Positions 22,846-32,791 of a stretch of DNA of 45,742 bases are shown in pieces. Source of the stretch: Globomyces pollinis-pini (lineage: Eukaryota > Chytridiomycota > Chytridiomycetes > Rhizophydiales > Globomycetaceae). How positions within the stretch are numbered: the stretch's first letter is position 1; each line of letters starts with the position of its first letter. Under the pieces are notes generated by a model. The model saw only the letters and a list, made by a program, of their open reading frames with translations, made no database searches and was not told the origin of the DNA. The DNA is taken from assembly GCA_025399215.1 (NCBI GenBank), contig MU621225.1, positions 1 through 45,742 on the forward strand. The letters are read 5' to 3'. The position numbers and the translations under genes were made by a program.

Positions 22846-23150
22846 TCATCCACTCTTTTTAGCTTGAATCCCCGCAGATTCTTCCTTGAATCCTAAATCT
22901 TTCATATCCTCCTTTTCCATCAATCCATTGTCCATTCGACATTGCAGGTATAATTTAGCTAATGGTTTACATACAGCATTATTATTCTTATTTTGCTTTA
23001 AACAAGCTAAATATTCCTTTACTTTACTATCACATTTTTGATTGAAATCTAATGGGAATGATCCTCGTTCGGGTGATACTGCTTTAGAAAAGTTCTGCCA
23101 ACTTGATGGACATTAAAAATGGTTTGATAATACCTTGAACCAATGGACAT
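22846..23150 (-). CDS. COX19: COX19, cytochrome c oxidase assembly factor
   Basis: Two exons around a 32-nt intron (23102-23133) encode 90 residues. The Cox19 signature is intact: SPERGSFPLDF, then a CX9C helix (C DSKVKEYLA C), a second CX9C helix (C KPLAKLYLQ C) and RMDNGLMEKEDMKDLGF. It is a twin-CX9C protein imported by Mia40 into the mitochondrial intermembrane space, where it supports copper delivery to cytochrome oxidase. The first exon is only about 6 codons (MSIGS plus a split codon). Confidence 0.95.
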
Positions 23151-23310
23151 TTTTGAAAAATGAAAACAAAAAACATCACTGAAAATGGACTCAATATTTC
23201 GTCAAAAATGTTCATCAAGAATTCAAGATTATTGCCATTATTTTATAAATAGTTTGTCAGGTAATGGTATCGCGAATTTAAATTGAGTTTTCACAATTGC
23301 CAAGTGTTTT

Positions 23311-25344
23311 TTATTCTTCCATCTCGTCTCTTTCTTCCAGATCAAAAACTTGTATATCATGTTTGTCATCCAAAAGGACACATATCAAATTCTTTTTGCC
23401 GTTCAAAATAAACCTACCAATGAGTGAAATACGCTCTTGAATACTTGTTGGGAATGCATCCTTCAAATTTGTGAACAACCTCAAATTGTAGTTCTTGTAC
23501 AGGTTGATTATTTGAAGTTTCGAAAAATTCAACGTGGTCAAGTGCACAAGTTACCAAATACGAATCTCCAGCTAAGAATGAGATGATTTACTATTACTTA
23601 CTATTACTTGTACATAATATTATTAACTCCTTGAAATTCGATATTTGGTGTACTGCTTTTATGTCTGGTAGCTGAAGTGTTGCATACAATACCTGTTTGC
23701 CAGAATACTGATGTAATATAACTGAAAAAATGTCAATTAATACGAATTACATTTAGAAGAATCTAAAAGTTATGAGGAGTGTTATTGACTAACCATTATC
23801 TGTCAAATATGCAGCATAAACAAAACTTTCGCATGTGAATGACCCAACCTACAAGAAAGAATAAACCTTGAAAATGTACATTATAGGAACCAATCACTTT
23901 TAAATCCAGGCCTGGAGATTCAGCTTGTGGTAGTGAAAATAAATTGTCACAATCTACCATCAGTGATTTAAGTTTCATTTGCAATCCAGCCGTTCCTTTT
24001 GATACCTACATATATAAGTCACAAATATACGAACAGATTCGGTAGAAAACCAAGAATCAATCTCTACTGGTTCAAAAACCTTTGTGGTATTCTCTTCATC
24101 AGCCAATAATGTCAAAGCGTGCTATACATTGAGACATAAAATCACAAACATCCAAGAATTTCAAAAATTCTAATAAGCCATTCGATACCTTGTCACCAAC
24201 CAGTTCAATCCCAAACAACTTATTATGCCACTCAACCAAAAGATGCTTAATATGCTCCGCACGTTTGAAGGTGACATTGAAAGGCATCATCATTCTATTG
24301 ACATTTGATATATTGTCCAAGAGACTGATCAAAGTATGTACAAGCGATACGATCTCATAACTGAATGACTTCAGTTTGCCACGACATTGATACATATTAC
24401 GTTGTAATTGTTTAAAATACTGGTTTCAGTTCACGAAATATACCTTTTGATGTGGAAGCAAGGTTTCCAATAATGGATTTTTGAAATCTCCAAACAACAT
24501 TAATTGTTTCCAAAGTTTTTGAGTGGGTAATTCTAATTCCATTAAAATTTATCAATAAAATACCAAAATCTTCTTCAAATATAACTTGTAATTTTTTATG
24601 AAATGATTTGATACATGATTCTTCATATGATCGTAATTCGGAACAGAATTTGGTAAATATAGTGGAAAGTTGAGTAATTTCAGTTTCAATCTGTTGACAT
24701 TGAGATGATAACGCTATGAAATATAATTAATTTAAAAGTATGGATACCTAATAATTGTTGAATGGAAGGTTTGAACCAATCTAATGTGTCTATTGATGAT
24801 TGTTGGTTTTGGAATGTCAATAATGCGAATGAATTGGGCAGTAATATAGCATTGGTAATTGGTTCCTGGTATTAATCAAATGTGATTTTACTTTGGTAGG
24901 ATATTGGATTGAATGGAATGGGAGGTATCCATTTAATCGGCCAATCCATTTACCCAAACTTGTTCCAATCACTAAAATATTTGATTCAGATAGATATTCA
25001 AAAGACTCGGAAGGATTGAAATAATCGGTGATGGATAACCAGTCAATAGTGGAAATATATTCAGATGGTTCTAAACTGATGGTAAAAGAACTTTGAAGTT
25101 CACAAGTCTCTGTATCAAAGCATTCTACAAATCCAGTATTTGTATTGATTAATAAAAATCGATTTCCATTGGGAGACCATCGTAATATATTTGCAGCAGT
25201 TGGTAATTGATTGGCTATTTCCCATAATCGATAAATAGATAACTGAGAATCTGCTATGATTCCAATTAAATTTCGTGACTGTAGCCATTGGATATCTTGG
25301 ATGGTATCATGGAAATGTTGATCAGCTATTGGACTTAAATACAT
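23311..25344 (-). CDS. APC4: anaphase-promoting complex subunit 4 (APC4)
   Basis: Eleven exons, about 560 residues. The N-terminal half has the APC4-type WD40 blade (ILRWSPNGNRFLLINTNTG, then ISTIDWLSI). A helical domain follows (FGDFKNPLLETLLPHQKYFK, YEIVSLVHTLISLLDNIS), then a C-terminal beta region ending near RFILNGKKNLICVLLDDK and IQVFDLEERDEMEE. APC4 is a scaffold subunit of the APC/C E3 ligase that drives exit from mitosis. The last intron is ambiguous: donor GTACAA gives 40 nt, donor GTTGTT gives 19 nt, and both keep the frame. The start was taken at the first ATG (MYLSPIADQ). Confidence 0.8.
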
Positions 25345-25439
25345 TTTGGACAAAAAAAGTCAAGTTCTTGATCCACTAACGTAATGTTCAAAGGTATATA
25401 AAAAATAAGAATTTAATGGCATTGAATTGGAAACGTTTA

Positions 25440-26567
25440 TTAGGGCATTTTAACCAAGATCTTTCCCATGGATTGATTACTTTCCAGATACGTATGTGCA
25501 TCAGATACTTGATTCCAATCAAATACACGATCAATAATTGGTTTTAATTTCTTTTCTTCAAACAAAGGCAATAGAGTTTCTACAAATAGATTTCGAAGTT
25601 TGATTTGGTAATCTAAATCTCGGGATCGTAACGTAGATCCATTCACTTGAATTCGTTTCATTAAAAATGGTCGCAAATCTACAGAGTCTACAATGGTACC
25701 TCCCATAAAACCTAACATAACCATACGTCCATCTTTGGCGATCGATTTCATATTTTCGTTCCAATAATTCGCTCCAATGAAATCAACAACTACATCTGCA
25801 CCTTTCCCGTTTGTGAAATTAAGAATGGACTCAGAAAATAATGGTTCCTTCTTGTAGTTTACACCATGAGTTGCACCCAATGATTTACAAAATTGGATTT
25901 TCTCATCAGATCCAGCAGTAACAATAATCTCATTTCTGTGATAATTAACTTATAAACAAATTACACTCCAAGATTCTTGGCGATTTGAATAGCTGCAGTT
26001 CCAACTCCCTATTGGTCAGAAAACGTGTCATACTGATGCTCCAGCATGTAGTAACAAATTATCGCCTTTTTTAATGTTGCAAATAACTACCAGTGCCTGT
26101 AATGCTGTAAAAAACACCTTGAATCTGTTAAATTTAAAATAAAACCTCTGGTAATGCAGCTGCTTCCACAAACTCCAAATGATCAGGTTTATGTATCAAC
26201 ATAGATTCATGAATTGCAACATACTAACAATTAAATCATATATGAATACCTCAGCATAAGCACCACCAGGTACCAAACCAAATACAGCGTCCCCTACCTT
26301 GAATCCAGAATTGCAATCAGATGCTAATGAAGCTATCACTCCAGAAAATTCAACTCCAAGAACATTTGAAGCACCAGGAGGTGGATTATACTTTCCATCA
26401 CGTTGAAGTAGATCCATTCGATTTAAAGCAAAATATTTGGTTTTGACAATGATTTCATGACTATTGGCTTGAATCAAGGGTGTTTCTGACCATTGTAAGT
26501 TTGAAGCATTTCCTACCTATAAAACAAAATAGTAATTACCAGGAGCAGTGACCAGTACAGACTTCAT
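25440..26567 (-). CDS. NADPH:quinone oxidoreductase, TP53I3/PIG3 type
   Basis: Six exons with five introns of 25-29 nt give 330 residues, matching human PIG3 (332). Features: MKSVLVTAPGNASNLQWSET, the N-terminal FALNRMDLLQRDGKYNPPPG typical of PIG3, GVEFSGVIASL, FGLVPGGAYAE, the Rossmann motif (AGASGVGTAAIQIAKNLG), a GADVVVDFIGANYW block and a MGKILVKM end. It is a zinc-free member of the MDR superfamily that reduces quinones with NADPH; in animals it is linked to oxidative stress. Its promoter lies next to the left copy of the long direct repeat. Confidence 0.9.
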
Positions 26568-26651
26568 GATACGCAAAAGACAAAAATCACATTGCGATCA
26601 AACGACCCTGATGTACAGTTCTGATCATGGAGAAATACAGCGGCCGATGTC

Positions 26652-27420
26652 CCTTTGGCCGAAAATCTATACAGGCTTCAAAATGAAACTAGAACGAAAC
26701 AGTTTCAAAATTTGATCTAGGCAAAGTGTTTGAGTTATACCGCAAGAAGGGACGGTGAAGCCGCGGCTAAATCCTTGGTAAAAATTCCATTGATTGTGGA
26801 GGGTTTCCACATGGTGTCACAAATGAAAACACCAATAAATTACCGCATTCTCCATTCTGCGTTCTCATTTAGAAACCAGATCGAGTGATACCAATTGTAC
26901 GCAGTACCAAAATGGGAAGCTATTCATGTTTAATACCATCTATCCATTTTCTCTGCCTGTTTTATATGTTCATTCCTTTTTGCGCAGTTATTATTAACCG
27001 TTGATTCATACGGCTGATAAACGATGGTCTTTATAAGGACTAACGGCATTGACCACTACATTGACTAATGCCACGATGGTGTAGTTTTTTATTAGCCATC
27101 CGTTGACATGCGCTTTCGCTTATCGTCTAATTACAACCCCCAACCAAAAATAGAACACCGCTAAACGTCTTGTTTCACTGACAAATCATTAGTGATTGTC
27201 ATTTACAGTTCTAATCAAGGTCCCTGCCGCATTCAACTAATTGCCCACCATAACAGTACACATTTTGACTTGGCAACAACGTGATTTCGGCTATCGTCTA
27301 GTTAGTTCTTATTGTATTAGATTACTCGCATTCATCCGCTCAAAAACTGGTGTTTTGGGGGTTTCCATTTGAATGCAAACCGTGTTTCTAGGTAGATCTA
27401 AAAACATTTATTATTCGGAA
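26652..27420. repeat. long direct repeat, copy A
   Basis: About 770 bp of non-coding sequence, recurring in the same orientation at 29994-30772. By eye well over 90% of bases match, with only a few 1-2 nt gaps. Shared landmarks: TTGGCCGAAAATCT at the left end, a stretch with CACATGGTGTCACAAATGAA, CGTTGATTCATACGG, CGCTAAACGTCTTG, and AGGTAGATCT plus ATTATTCGGAAC at the right end. Two related internal motifs resemble TTCGGCTATCGTCTAGTTA. No open reading frame is conserved between copies. I see no TG...CA ends or target-site duplication, so an LTR origin is not demonstrated. Confidence 0.9.
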
Positions 27421-27463
27421 CTACTGACGTCAGTAGTTGCTGTTGAATGATTCAACAACAGCA
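27419..27463. repeat. two adjacent palindromes at inner edge of repeat A
   Basis: Positions 27419-27438 are a perfect 20-bp palindrome centred on TGACGTCA (a CRE/ATF-type site). Immediately after it, 27438-27463 form a second inverted repeat (arms TGTTGAAT and ATTCAACA around one G, extended by GC pairs across a 3-nt bulge). Both start exactly where copies A and B of the direct repeat stop matching, and neither is present beside copy B. Confidence 0.85.
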
Positions 27464-27940
27464 TTTCGCCATTTATTCTCTTTGCGAGACTCTCACTACT
27501 TAATACTTCTAATGGTGAAACCATCCTTCCTATTTAACTTAAGATTTTTAATCTTAATTCTGGGAGAGATGGATCTCCTTCGAAACTATAATTCTCGCCA
27601 ACTTCAATTGTAATATCTTCCCACACCATCAAATAACCATTATATAACAGTCACAAATACAATGAATATGTCCATAAATGAGTAACAATTACAATTTTAG
27701 TATTGTGGTCAACGACGGTATCAACAACGTATCACTATACAAATATTATATAAGCTTCAATGGGTGGCATAAATGTTGTGACTTCAGACGTGTAATTTAG
27801 ACTCCAGATCATGTATTCCATAGGCTAATAGAACAATCAGCATCTATTTCATCCAAATAATCATCTATTCATCCAATTAATGCGTAAATACCTGAATTTG
27901 TTCAACAGTTTCCATATATTTTTTTTTTCAATTGAAGTCA
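27464..27940. promoter_or_regulatory. upstream region of the PPR gene
   Basis: About 480 bp without a supported gene. It contains TTAAGATTTTTAATCTTAA, an interrupted inverted repeat near 27537-27555, and a T-run just before the PPR start. It is presumably the PPR promoter. Confidence 0.4.
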
Positions 27941-29731
27941 ATGCAGAGAATACGACCAACCATCATACCGGCATTGCAGTTGAATACTATCCAAAAGAGA
28001 TTCTTAAATCACTTACAAAAGGAGAAGAATATGAAAGAGTTACGATTGTCGTTAACGAAGAATTCCAAAAAAGTGGATTTGAAATCAAAAGACAGAAAGC
28101 AATTGAACACTCTATTAAAACAACAAAAGAAACCAAAATTGTTTTTAATGAATCGCTTAATCAATGAATGCTGCCAAGCGAAGGATATGGTTCAAGCATA
28201 TGATTTGTATACACAAATGGAATCTTTACAAGTGGGTTTTGATATCAGCAGTTTCAATTTAATACTTAATGGATACATTAAAACCAATCAGTATCATGAA
28301 ATTGATCGATTGTATCAAAAATTATTACAAGATAAACATCAACCGAATATCATCACATTTCATTCGTTATTTAAATCTTGTGAAAGAGATTTCCAAAAAA
28401 TAGATTATTATTGGAATGAAATGATACGATTCAAGGTTCAACCAGATATATACACCTTTAAAATTATTTTGGATCAATGTGAACATAATGTAACCCAATT
28501 AGAATTCTATTGGAATCAAATGGAAACTTATAAAGTTATTCCAAATGCTTTTATCATCACATCAATGATAAATGGATATCAATTTTCCAGAAACTTTGAC
28601 AAATTACACAATTTAATGGATTTTCTAAAAAACAATAAAATTGAACCTGATTTGATTTTATATTCAACACTAATACAAGCTTTTGGAAAATGGAATCAAT
28701 TACAAGATATGGAAAAGTATTACAATGAAATGATATCCTTGAATCTTATTCCAAATGTAATCACCTTCAATTCAATGATTCATGCTTATGGAAACAATCA
28801 AAACTATTTGAAAGTTCAAACTACGTATGAAACACTAATCCAATCGGTTAAACCAACAGTTTCTACTTTCACTACTCTTTTGGTTACTTACAGACATGAC
28901 TTAGAAAAACTGAAGTTCTTTTGGACTGAAATGAAGAAATTGGGAGTGGAACCTAATGTAGCAACATATAGTGCAATGATGAAAGGATATGCATATAATC
29001 ATGATTTACAAAATATGATATTCATCTTTGAAGAAATGAAATCAAAACAAATTCAACCAAATAGAGTCACATTCAGTCTATTAATTGATGCATATGGTAA
29101 ACAATCAGATACAGATACAATGGAAATGATATTTAATGAAATGTTGACTAATAACATTCAACCTGATATTGTAACCATCACCAGTATGTTGGCAACATAC
29201 GCTAGAGTAGGGAATTATAGTAAAATGGAATCACTTTATCAAAGTTTGGGAACGTACAAATTAAAACCTGATGCGGTGACATATTCCACTATGATAACAA
29301 GTTTTGGAAATAGTAAACGAAGTCTTTCAAAAACTGGAATCGAAATATTTTCGGATCAAACTAAAATGGAATTTTATTTTAATGATTTAAAATCTTCAAA
29401 TGTTAAACCTAATTTGAAAACCTATAAAGCAATGATTTCTGGATATATCGAACACAGCATGTCATCAAAAATTGTAGAACTATTTGAATACATGGATACC
29501 AAAAACGTCAAAATGTATTCTCATATCTTTACTTTTTCGATAAATATTTGTATTAAAACTGAACAATGGGATTGTTTGGATTTACTCTATCAATTGTTGT
29601 TGAAATATGACTGTATTCAACTTGAATCTTGTAATGAATTTGTTCGTGCGTTTGCTTTGGCAAAGAAAATGGACAAAGTTAAGCAAGTACAACAGTTGAT
29701 AAATAACAAAGGGCTTACTGCAGACACGTAG
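27941..29731 (+). CDS. pentatricopeptide repeat protein, probably mitochondrial
   Basis: A single exon for about 596 residues. The N-terminus (MQRIRPTIIPALQLNTIQKR) is basic, without acidic residues, and fits a mitochondrial presequence. Around a dozen or more PPR units follow (for example PNVITFNSMIHAYGNNQNYL, PNVATYSAMMKGYAYNHDLQ, PDAVTYSTMITSFG), many with near-canonical 35-residue spacing. PPR proteins bind organellar RNA through residues 5 and 35 of each unit and act in processing, stability or translation. A start at TTG 27932 was discarded for ATG 27941. The gene is intronless in a window where most genes are heavily interrupted, and it is flanked by direct repeats. Confidence 0.92.
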   Translation: MQRIRPTIIPALQLNTIQKRFLNHLQKEKNMKELRLSLTKNSKKVDLKSKDRKQLNTLLKQQKKPKLFLMNRLINECCQAKDMVQAYDLYTQMESLQVGFDISSFNLILNGYIKTNQYHEIDRLYQKLLQDKHQPNIITFHSLFKSCERDFQKIDYYWNEMIRFKVQPDIYTFKIILDQCEHNVTQLEFYWNQMETYKVIPNAFIITSMINGYQFSRNFDKLHNLMDFLKNNKIEPDLILYSTLIQAFGKWNQLQDMEKYYNEMISLNLIPNVITFNSMIHAYGNNQNYLKVQTTYETLIQSVKPTVSTFTTLLVTYRHDLEKLKFFWTEMKKLGVEPNVATYSAMMKGYAYNHDLQNMIFIFEEMKSKQIQPNRVTFSLLIDAYGKQSDTDTMEMIFNEMLTNNIQPDIVTITSMLATYARVGNYSKMESLYQSLGTYKLKPDAVTYSTMITSFGNSKRSLSKTGIEIFSDQTKMEFYFNDLKSSNVKPNLKTYKAMISGYIEHSMSSKIVELFEYMDTKNVKMYSHIFTFSINICIKTEQWDCLDLLYQLLLKYDCIQLESCNEFVRAFALAKKMDKVKQVQQLINNKGLTADT

Positions 29732-29807
29732 TTAAGCTTCTATCGGTTTTGGTAATCTATGGTTGTGATAGTCTATAGTAACTATAAAAATATATTTTAT
29801 GCATTTC

Positions 29808-29813
29808 AATAAA
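29808..29813 (+). terminator. poly(A) signal AATAAA after PPR gene
   Basis: Canonical AATAAA about 77 bp after the PPR stop codon. Confidence 0.5.
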
Positions 29814-29904
29814 TTCTATTATATAAATGGTATAACATTGATATATGAGGCCCTTAGATCTGGTCATTTGATCCAAAACACATTAACAATACTTTACCGT
29901 CAAT

Positions 29905-29990
29905 CACCGTCTTTACTATTTCCGTATAACATTGCCCGAAGCGAGTCTGATGGCATAATTGTCATCTGCAGATGGACCCTCACATCAAGT
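29905..29990 (-). pseudogene. relic of an ankyrin repeat
   Basis: On the minus strand the DNA reads like one unit of the DERVDPSADDN family: a block equal to CTGCAGATGACAATTATGCC then ATCAGACTCGCTTCGGG (ADDNYAIRLASG), followed by ACGGAAATAGTAAAG (TEIVK). Small deletions shift the frame before and after this core, so no protein can be made. It ends a few bases before the left end of repeat copy B, so it sits at the edge of the duplicated or inserted segment. Confidence 0.75.
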
Positions 29991-29993
29991 GAC

Positions 29994-30772
29994 ATTTGGC
30001 CGAAAATCTACAGGCTTCAACACGAACCTAAAATGAAACAGTTTCAAAGTTTGATCTAGGCTAAAGTGTTTGAGTTATACCGCAGGACGGGACAGTAAGG
30101 CCGCAGCTAAATCCTTGGTAAAACTCCATTGATTGTGGAGGGTTTCCACATGGTGTCACAAATGAAAACACCAATAAATTACCGCATTCTGCATTCTGCG
30201 TTCTCATTCAGAAACCAGATCGAGTGATACCAATTGTAAGCAGTACCAAAATGGGAAGCTATTCATGTTTAATGCCATCTATCCATTTGCTCTGCCTGTT
30301 TTATACGTTCAATACTTTTTGCGCAGTTATTATTAACCGTTGATTCATACGGTTGATAAACGATGGTCTTTGTAAGGACTAGCGGCATTGACCACTACAT
30401 TGACAAACTCCACGATGGTCTAGTTTTTTATTAACTATCCGTTGACATGCGCTTTTGCTTATCGTCTAATTACAACACCTATCCCAAAATATTACACCGC
30501 TAAACGTCTTGTTTCACTGACAAATCATTAGTATTGTCATTTACAGTTCTAATCAAGGTCCCTGCCGCATTCAACTAATTGTCCACCAAAACAGTACACA
30601 TTTTGACTTGGCAACAACGTGATTTCGGCTGTCGTCTAGTTAGTCCCTATTGTATTAGATTACTCGCATTCATCCTCACACAAACCTGTTGTCTAGGAAG
30701 TTTTTCCACTTGAATGTGAACCGTGTTATCTAGGTAGATCTGAAAACATTTATTCACCATCATTATTCGGAA
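29994..30772. repeat. long direct repeat, copy B
   Basis: Second copy of the ~770-bp element at 26652-27420, in the same orientation. Matching ends at TATTCGGAAC; just before that copy B carries a few extra bases (CACCATC). Copy B ends about 80 bp before the DCAF4 start codon and so forms most of that gene's upstream region. Confidence 0.9.
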
Positions 30773-30853
30773 CCAATGTTCCATTCGATTGAAGTCTTTC
30801 AATCTTAATTTTGTTTTCAGAGACAGAATGAGATTCGTTTTTTTCTTTTTCAC

Positions 30854-32246
30854 ATGGGCCGTTGGAAAAAACAAGGACAATCCAAAACAATTGTCAGCAA
30901 AACCTCTAATCAAGCAGATGAAATTGACGGCCAACCAAAAATACCAGGATTCTACTATGACCCCGTAAAACGAAAATATTTTAAAGAAACAAAAGAATAT
31001 TTGGATAGTTTAAAGCAAAAAGAAATTAATCGTAAATTTCAACAAAAGGTTGAGAATTCAAACAAAAAGCAGACTAAATCAGCAAGCTTGTATCGCAACG
31101 TACAATTTATAGGTACTAATGTTTTAGTTTTATACCCAGAACCAATCGTATTTCAGACTTCACTACCAAGCACAGCTACAAGAGAAATCTTATGATCCTA
31201 TTCCTGTCTTACTAAGAACTCTCTTGACACGTAAACCTACTAAAGTTTATGATAGACCACTGTATCTCAGTGATTTTCGCGTATGAGAGTTCATTCATTA
31301 ACAGTTAGATGCTGAGCAATGGTGCATGTTTATATGGTCAGCGGAATGGAGATATATCTATTAGCTGGATGAAGAATCTCAAAATGGGACATCCAAGTTT
31401 GTTCAGTAGTAGAAACTCTGAGGTAGATTGGGTAGTCTATTGATCATGTAGATGACTGGAATTTGCGAATTGAAATCATTCACATCTAACACAGTAGTCA
31501 TTACAAATTTAGGGCAAGAAGTAAATCCTGGATCTATTATGCTGCTCAATGTGAACGACGCACCTCCCGAACGTAATGTTCCTCACATACCACTAAACTG
31601 CATCAGTAGAGTCTTTGAACGAAATAGGCGGCCAGTACTGTGCGTCGCCGAAAACTCATCAATTGAATTAACCGCATATGGATCTAGTGGAGAGTTCTAT
31701 GTTATAAATTGGGAATCACCAAAAAAGAAACAATGTTTCAAAATACCACAGAAAACAGATGTACTATCACAATCAGTTTTGGGCCCCTCGGGTTCGTCTC
31801 TTTTGGCAAACGGTTGTAGAAATGGTTCCATATATTTATTTGATATCCGCTCTCAGCAATGTTCCACACACTTTACTACTTTGAATGTTAGATCACCTTT
31901 CACTTGTGTGAAACCAATGGATAATGACTATACATTTGTGACCAGTTCGTTAAACGGAAATATTGATGTTTGGGACATACGCAACTCAAAACATTCACTT
32001 CATACATTGGCTTCATCTAACACGATCAAACCCTACAGATTTGACATGTACCGAAATTCGATCGTATCTGTTTCAGATGATGGATGGCTGCGCAGTTGGG
32101 ATGCCATAAGTGGTGTCCTGTTGATTGCCAAAAGACTTTATGATGTAGTTGAGGAACGTATATTCACATCCTCGCATGAATCGGATGGCCAGATGGGATT
32201 GTGTATAGCTGGGAAGCATGGAATTGATTATCTGTCATGCTTTTAA
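30854..32246 (+). CDS. DCAF4: DDB1/CUL4-associated factor 4-like WD40 protein
   Basis: Four exons (30854-31099, 31128-31280, 31309-31422, 31452-32246) give 435 residues. The N-terminal IPGFYYDPVKRKYFK is the DCAF4/WDR21 hallmark; a helical linker then leads into a WD40 propeller (GACLYGQRNGDISISW, LLANGCRNGSIYLFDIRSQQ, FVTSSLNGNIDVWDIRNSKH, VSVSDDGWLRSWDAISGV). The WDIR and FDIR motifs are DWD-box-like elements that can bind DDB1. DCAF4 supplies substrates to the CUL4-DDB1 ubiquitin ligase. The first two introns are 28 nt and the third 29 nt. The upstream region is repeat copy B. Confidence 0.85.
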
Positions 32247-32299
32247 TGTCTAGAATATATTAGGTAAATGTTTATCTTAGTCAATATTTATCTAGTCAT

Positions 32300-32305
32300 A
32301 ATAAA
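32300..32305 (+). terminator. poly(A) signal AATAAA after DCAF4
   Basis: Canonical AATAAA about 54 bp after the stop codon. Confidence 0.5.
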
Positions 32306-32392
32306 CCCTAATTGAATCTTAATTTCTCACTCATTGACATCATCTTCACGTTCCAAAGTAGCTCATGTTTTAATTTCCGAGCTCTTTTGTAA

Positions 32393-32746
32393 ATGACAAC
32401 CACCACCTATTTTGATAGTTTTGAAATGCTATTCAATCTAATCATGAATGTAACGGATATCGCAATAGAATGCATCTTGACACCAACAGCAGCATTTCAC
32501 AAATACGTCCCGCTACCAGAGAATAGAAAGTTTCGAATTGTTAATCCAGATAATTTTGAAGAGATGGGAGTTGTGGATGAAACGAAAGAACTTTATTGTA
32601 AAAAAGCCATTGAGGGTGTTTGTGATACGACAGCAACGACTCCCCAGCAAAAAGAGAAGCACATGGAAAATCTACCATTGCAGGTAGGAGTTGTTCCCAT
32701 CTATGACAATGGAAATGATTATTCACTATTGCCATTCTCAGATTAA
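32393..32746 (+). CDS. small hypothetical protein
   Basis: A 117-residue open frame begins MTTTTYFDSFEMLF. The N-terminal ~35 residues are amphipathic or hydrophobic; then follow PLPENRKFRIVNPDNFEEMG, a cysteine pair (ELYCKKAIEGVC) and an acidic end. It has ATG context, an intact stop and an AATAAA at 32754-32759. No family was recognised. It lies between DCAF4 and the convergent HMG-box gene. Confidence 0.5.
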   Translation: MTTTTYFDSFEMLFNLIMNVTDIAIECILTPTAAFHKYVPLPENRKFRIVNPDNFEEMGVVDETKELYCKKAIEGVCDTTATTPQQKEKHMENLPLQVGVVPIYDNGNDYSLLPFSD

Positions 32747-32753
32747 AAATTAG

Positions 32754-32759
32754 AATAAA
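32754..32759 (+). terminator. poly(A) signal AATAAA after the 117-residue gene
   Basis: AATAAA lies 8 bp after the stop codon, in a 45-bp convergent interval before the end of the HMG-box gene. Confidence 0.45.
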
Positions 32760-32791
32760 ACTGTTTAAAATAGAACTGTTCAAAATATATA

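Noticed and set aside
27880..28167. plus-strand frame overlapping the start of the PPR gene
   Set aside because: A different frame over the PPR coding sequence with no family resemblance.
26652..30772. LTR retrotransposon with the direct repeats as LTRs
   Set aside because: No reverse transcriptase, integrase, gag, primer-binding site or polypurine tract was found between them, and no TG...CA ends; only the repeat itself is supported.
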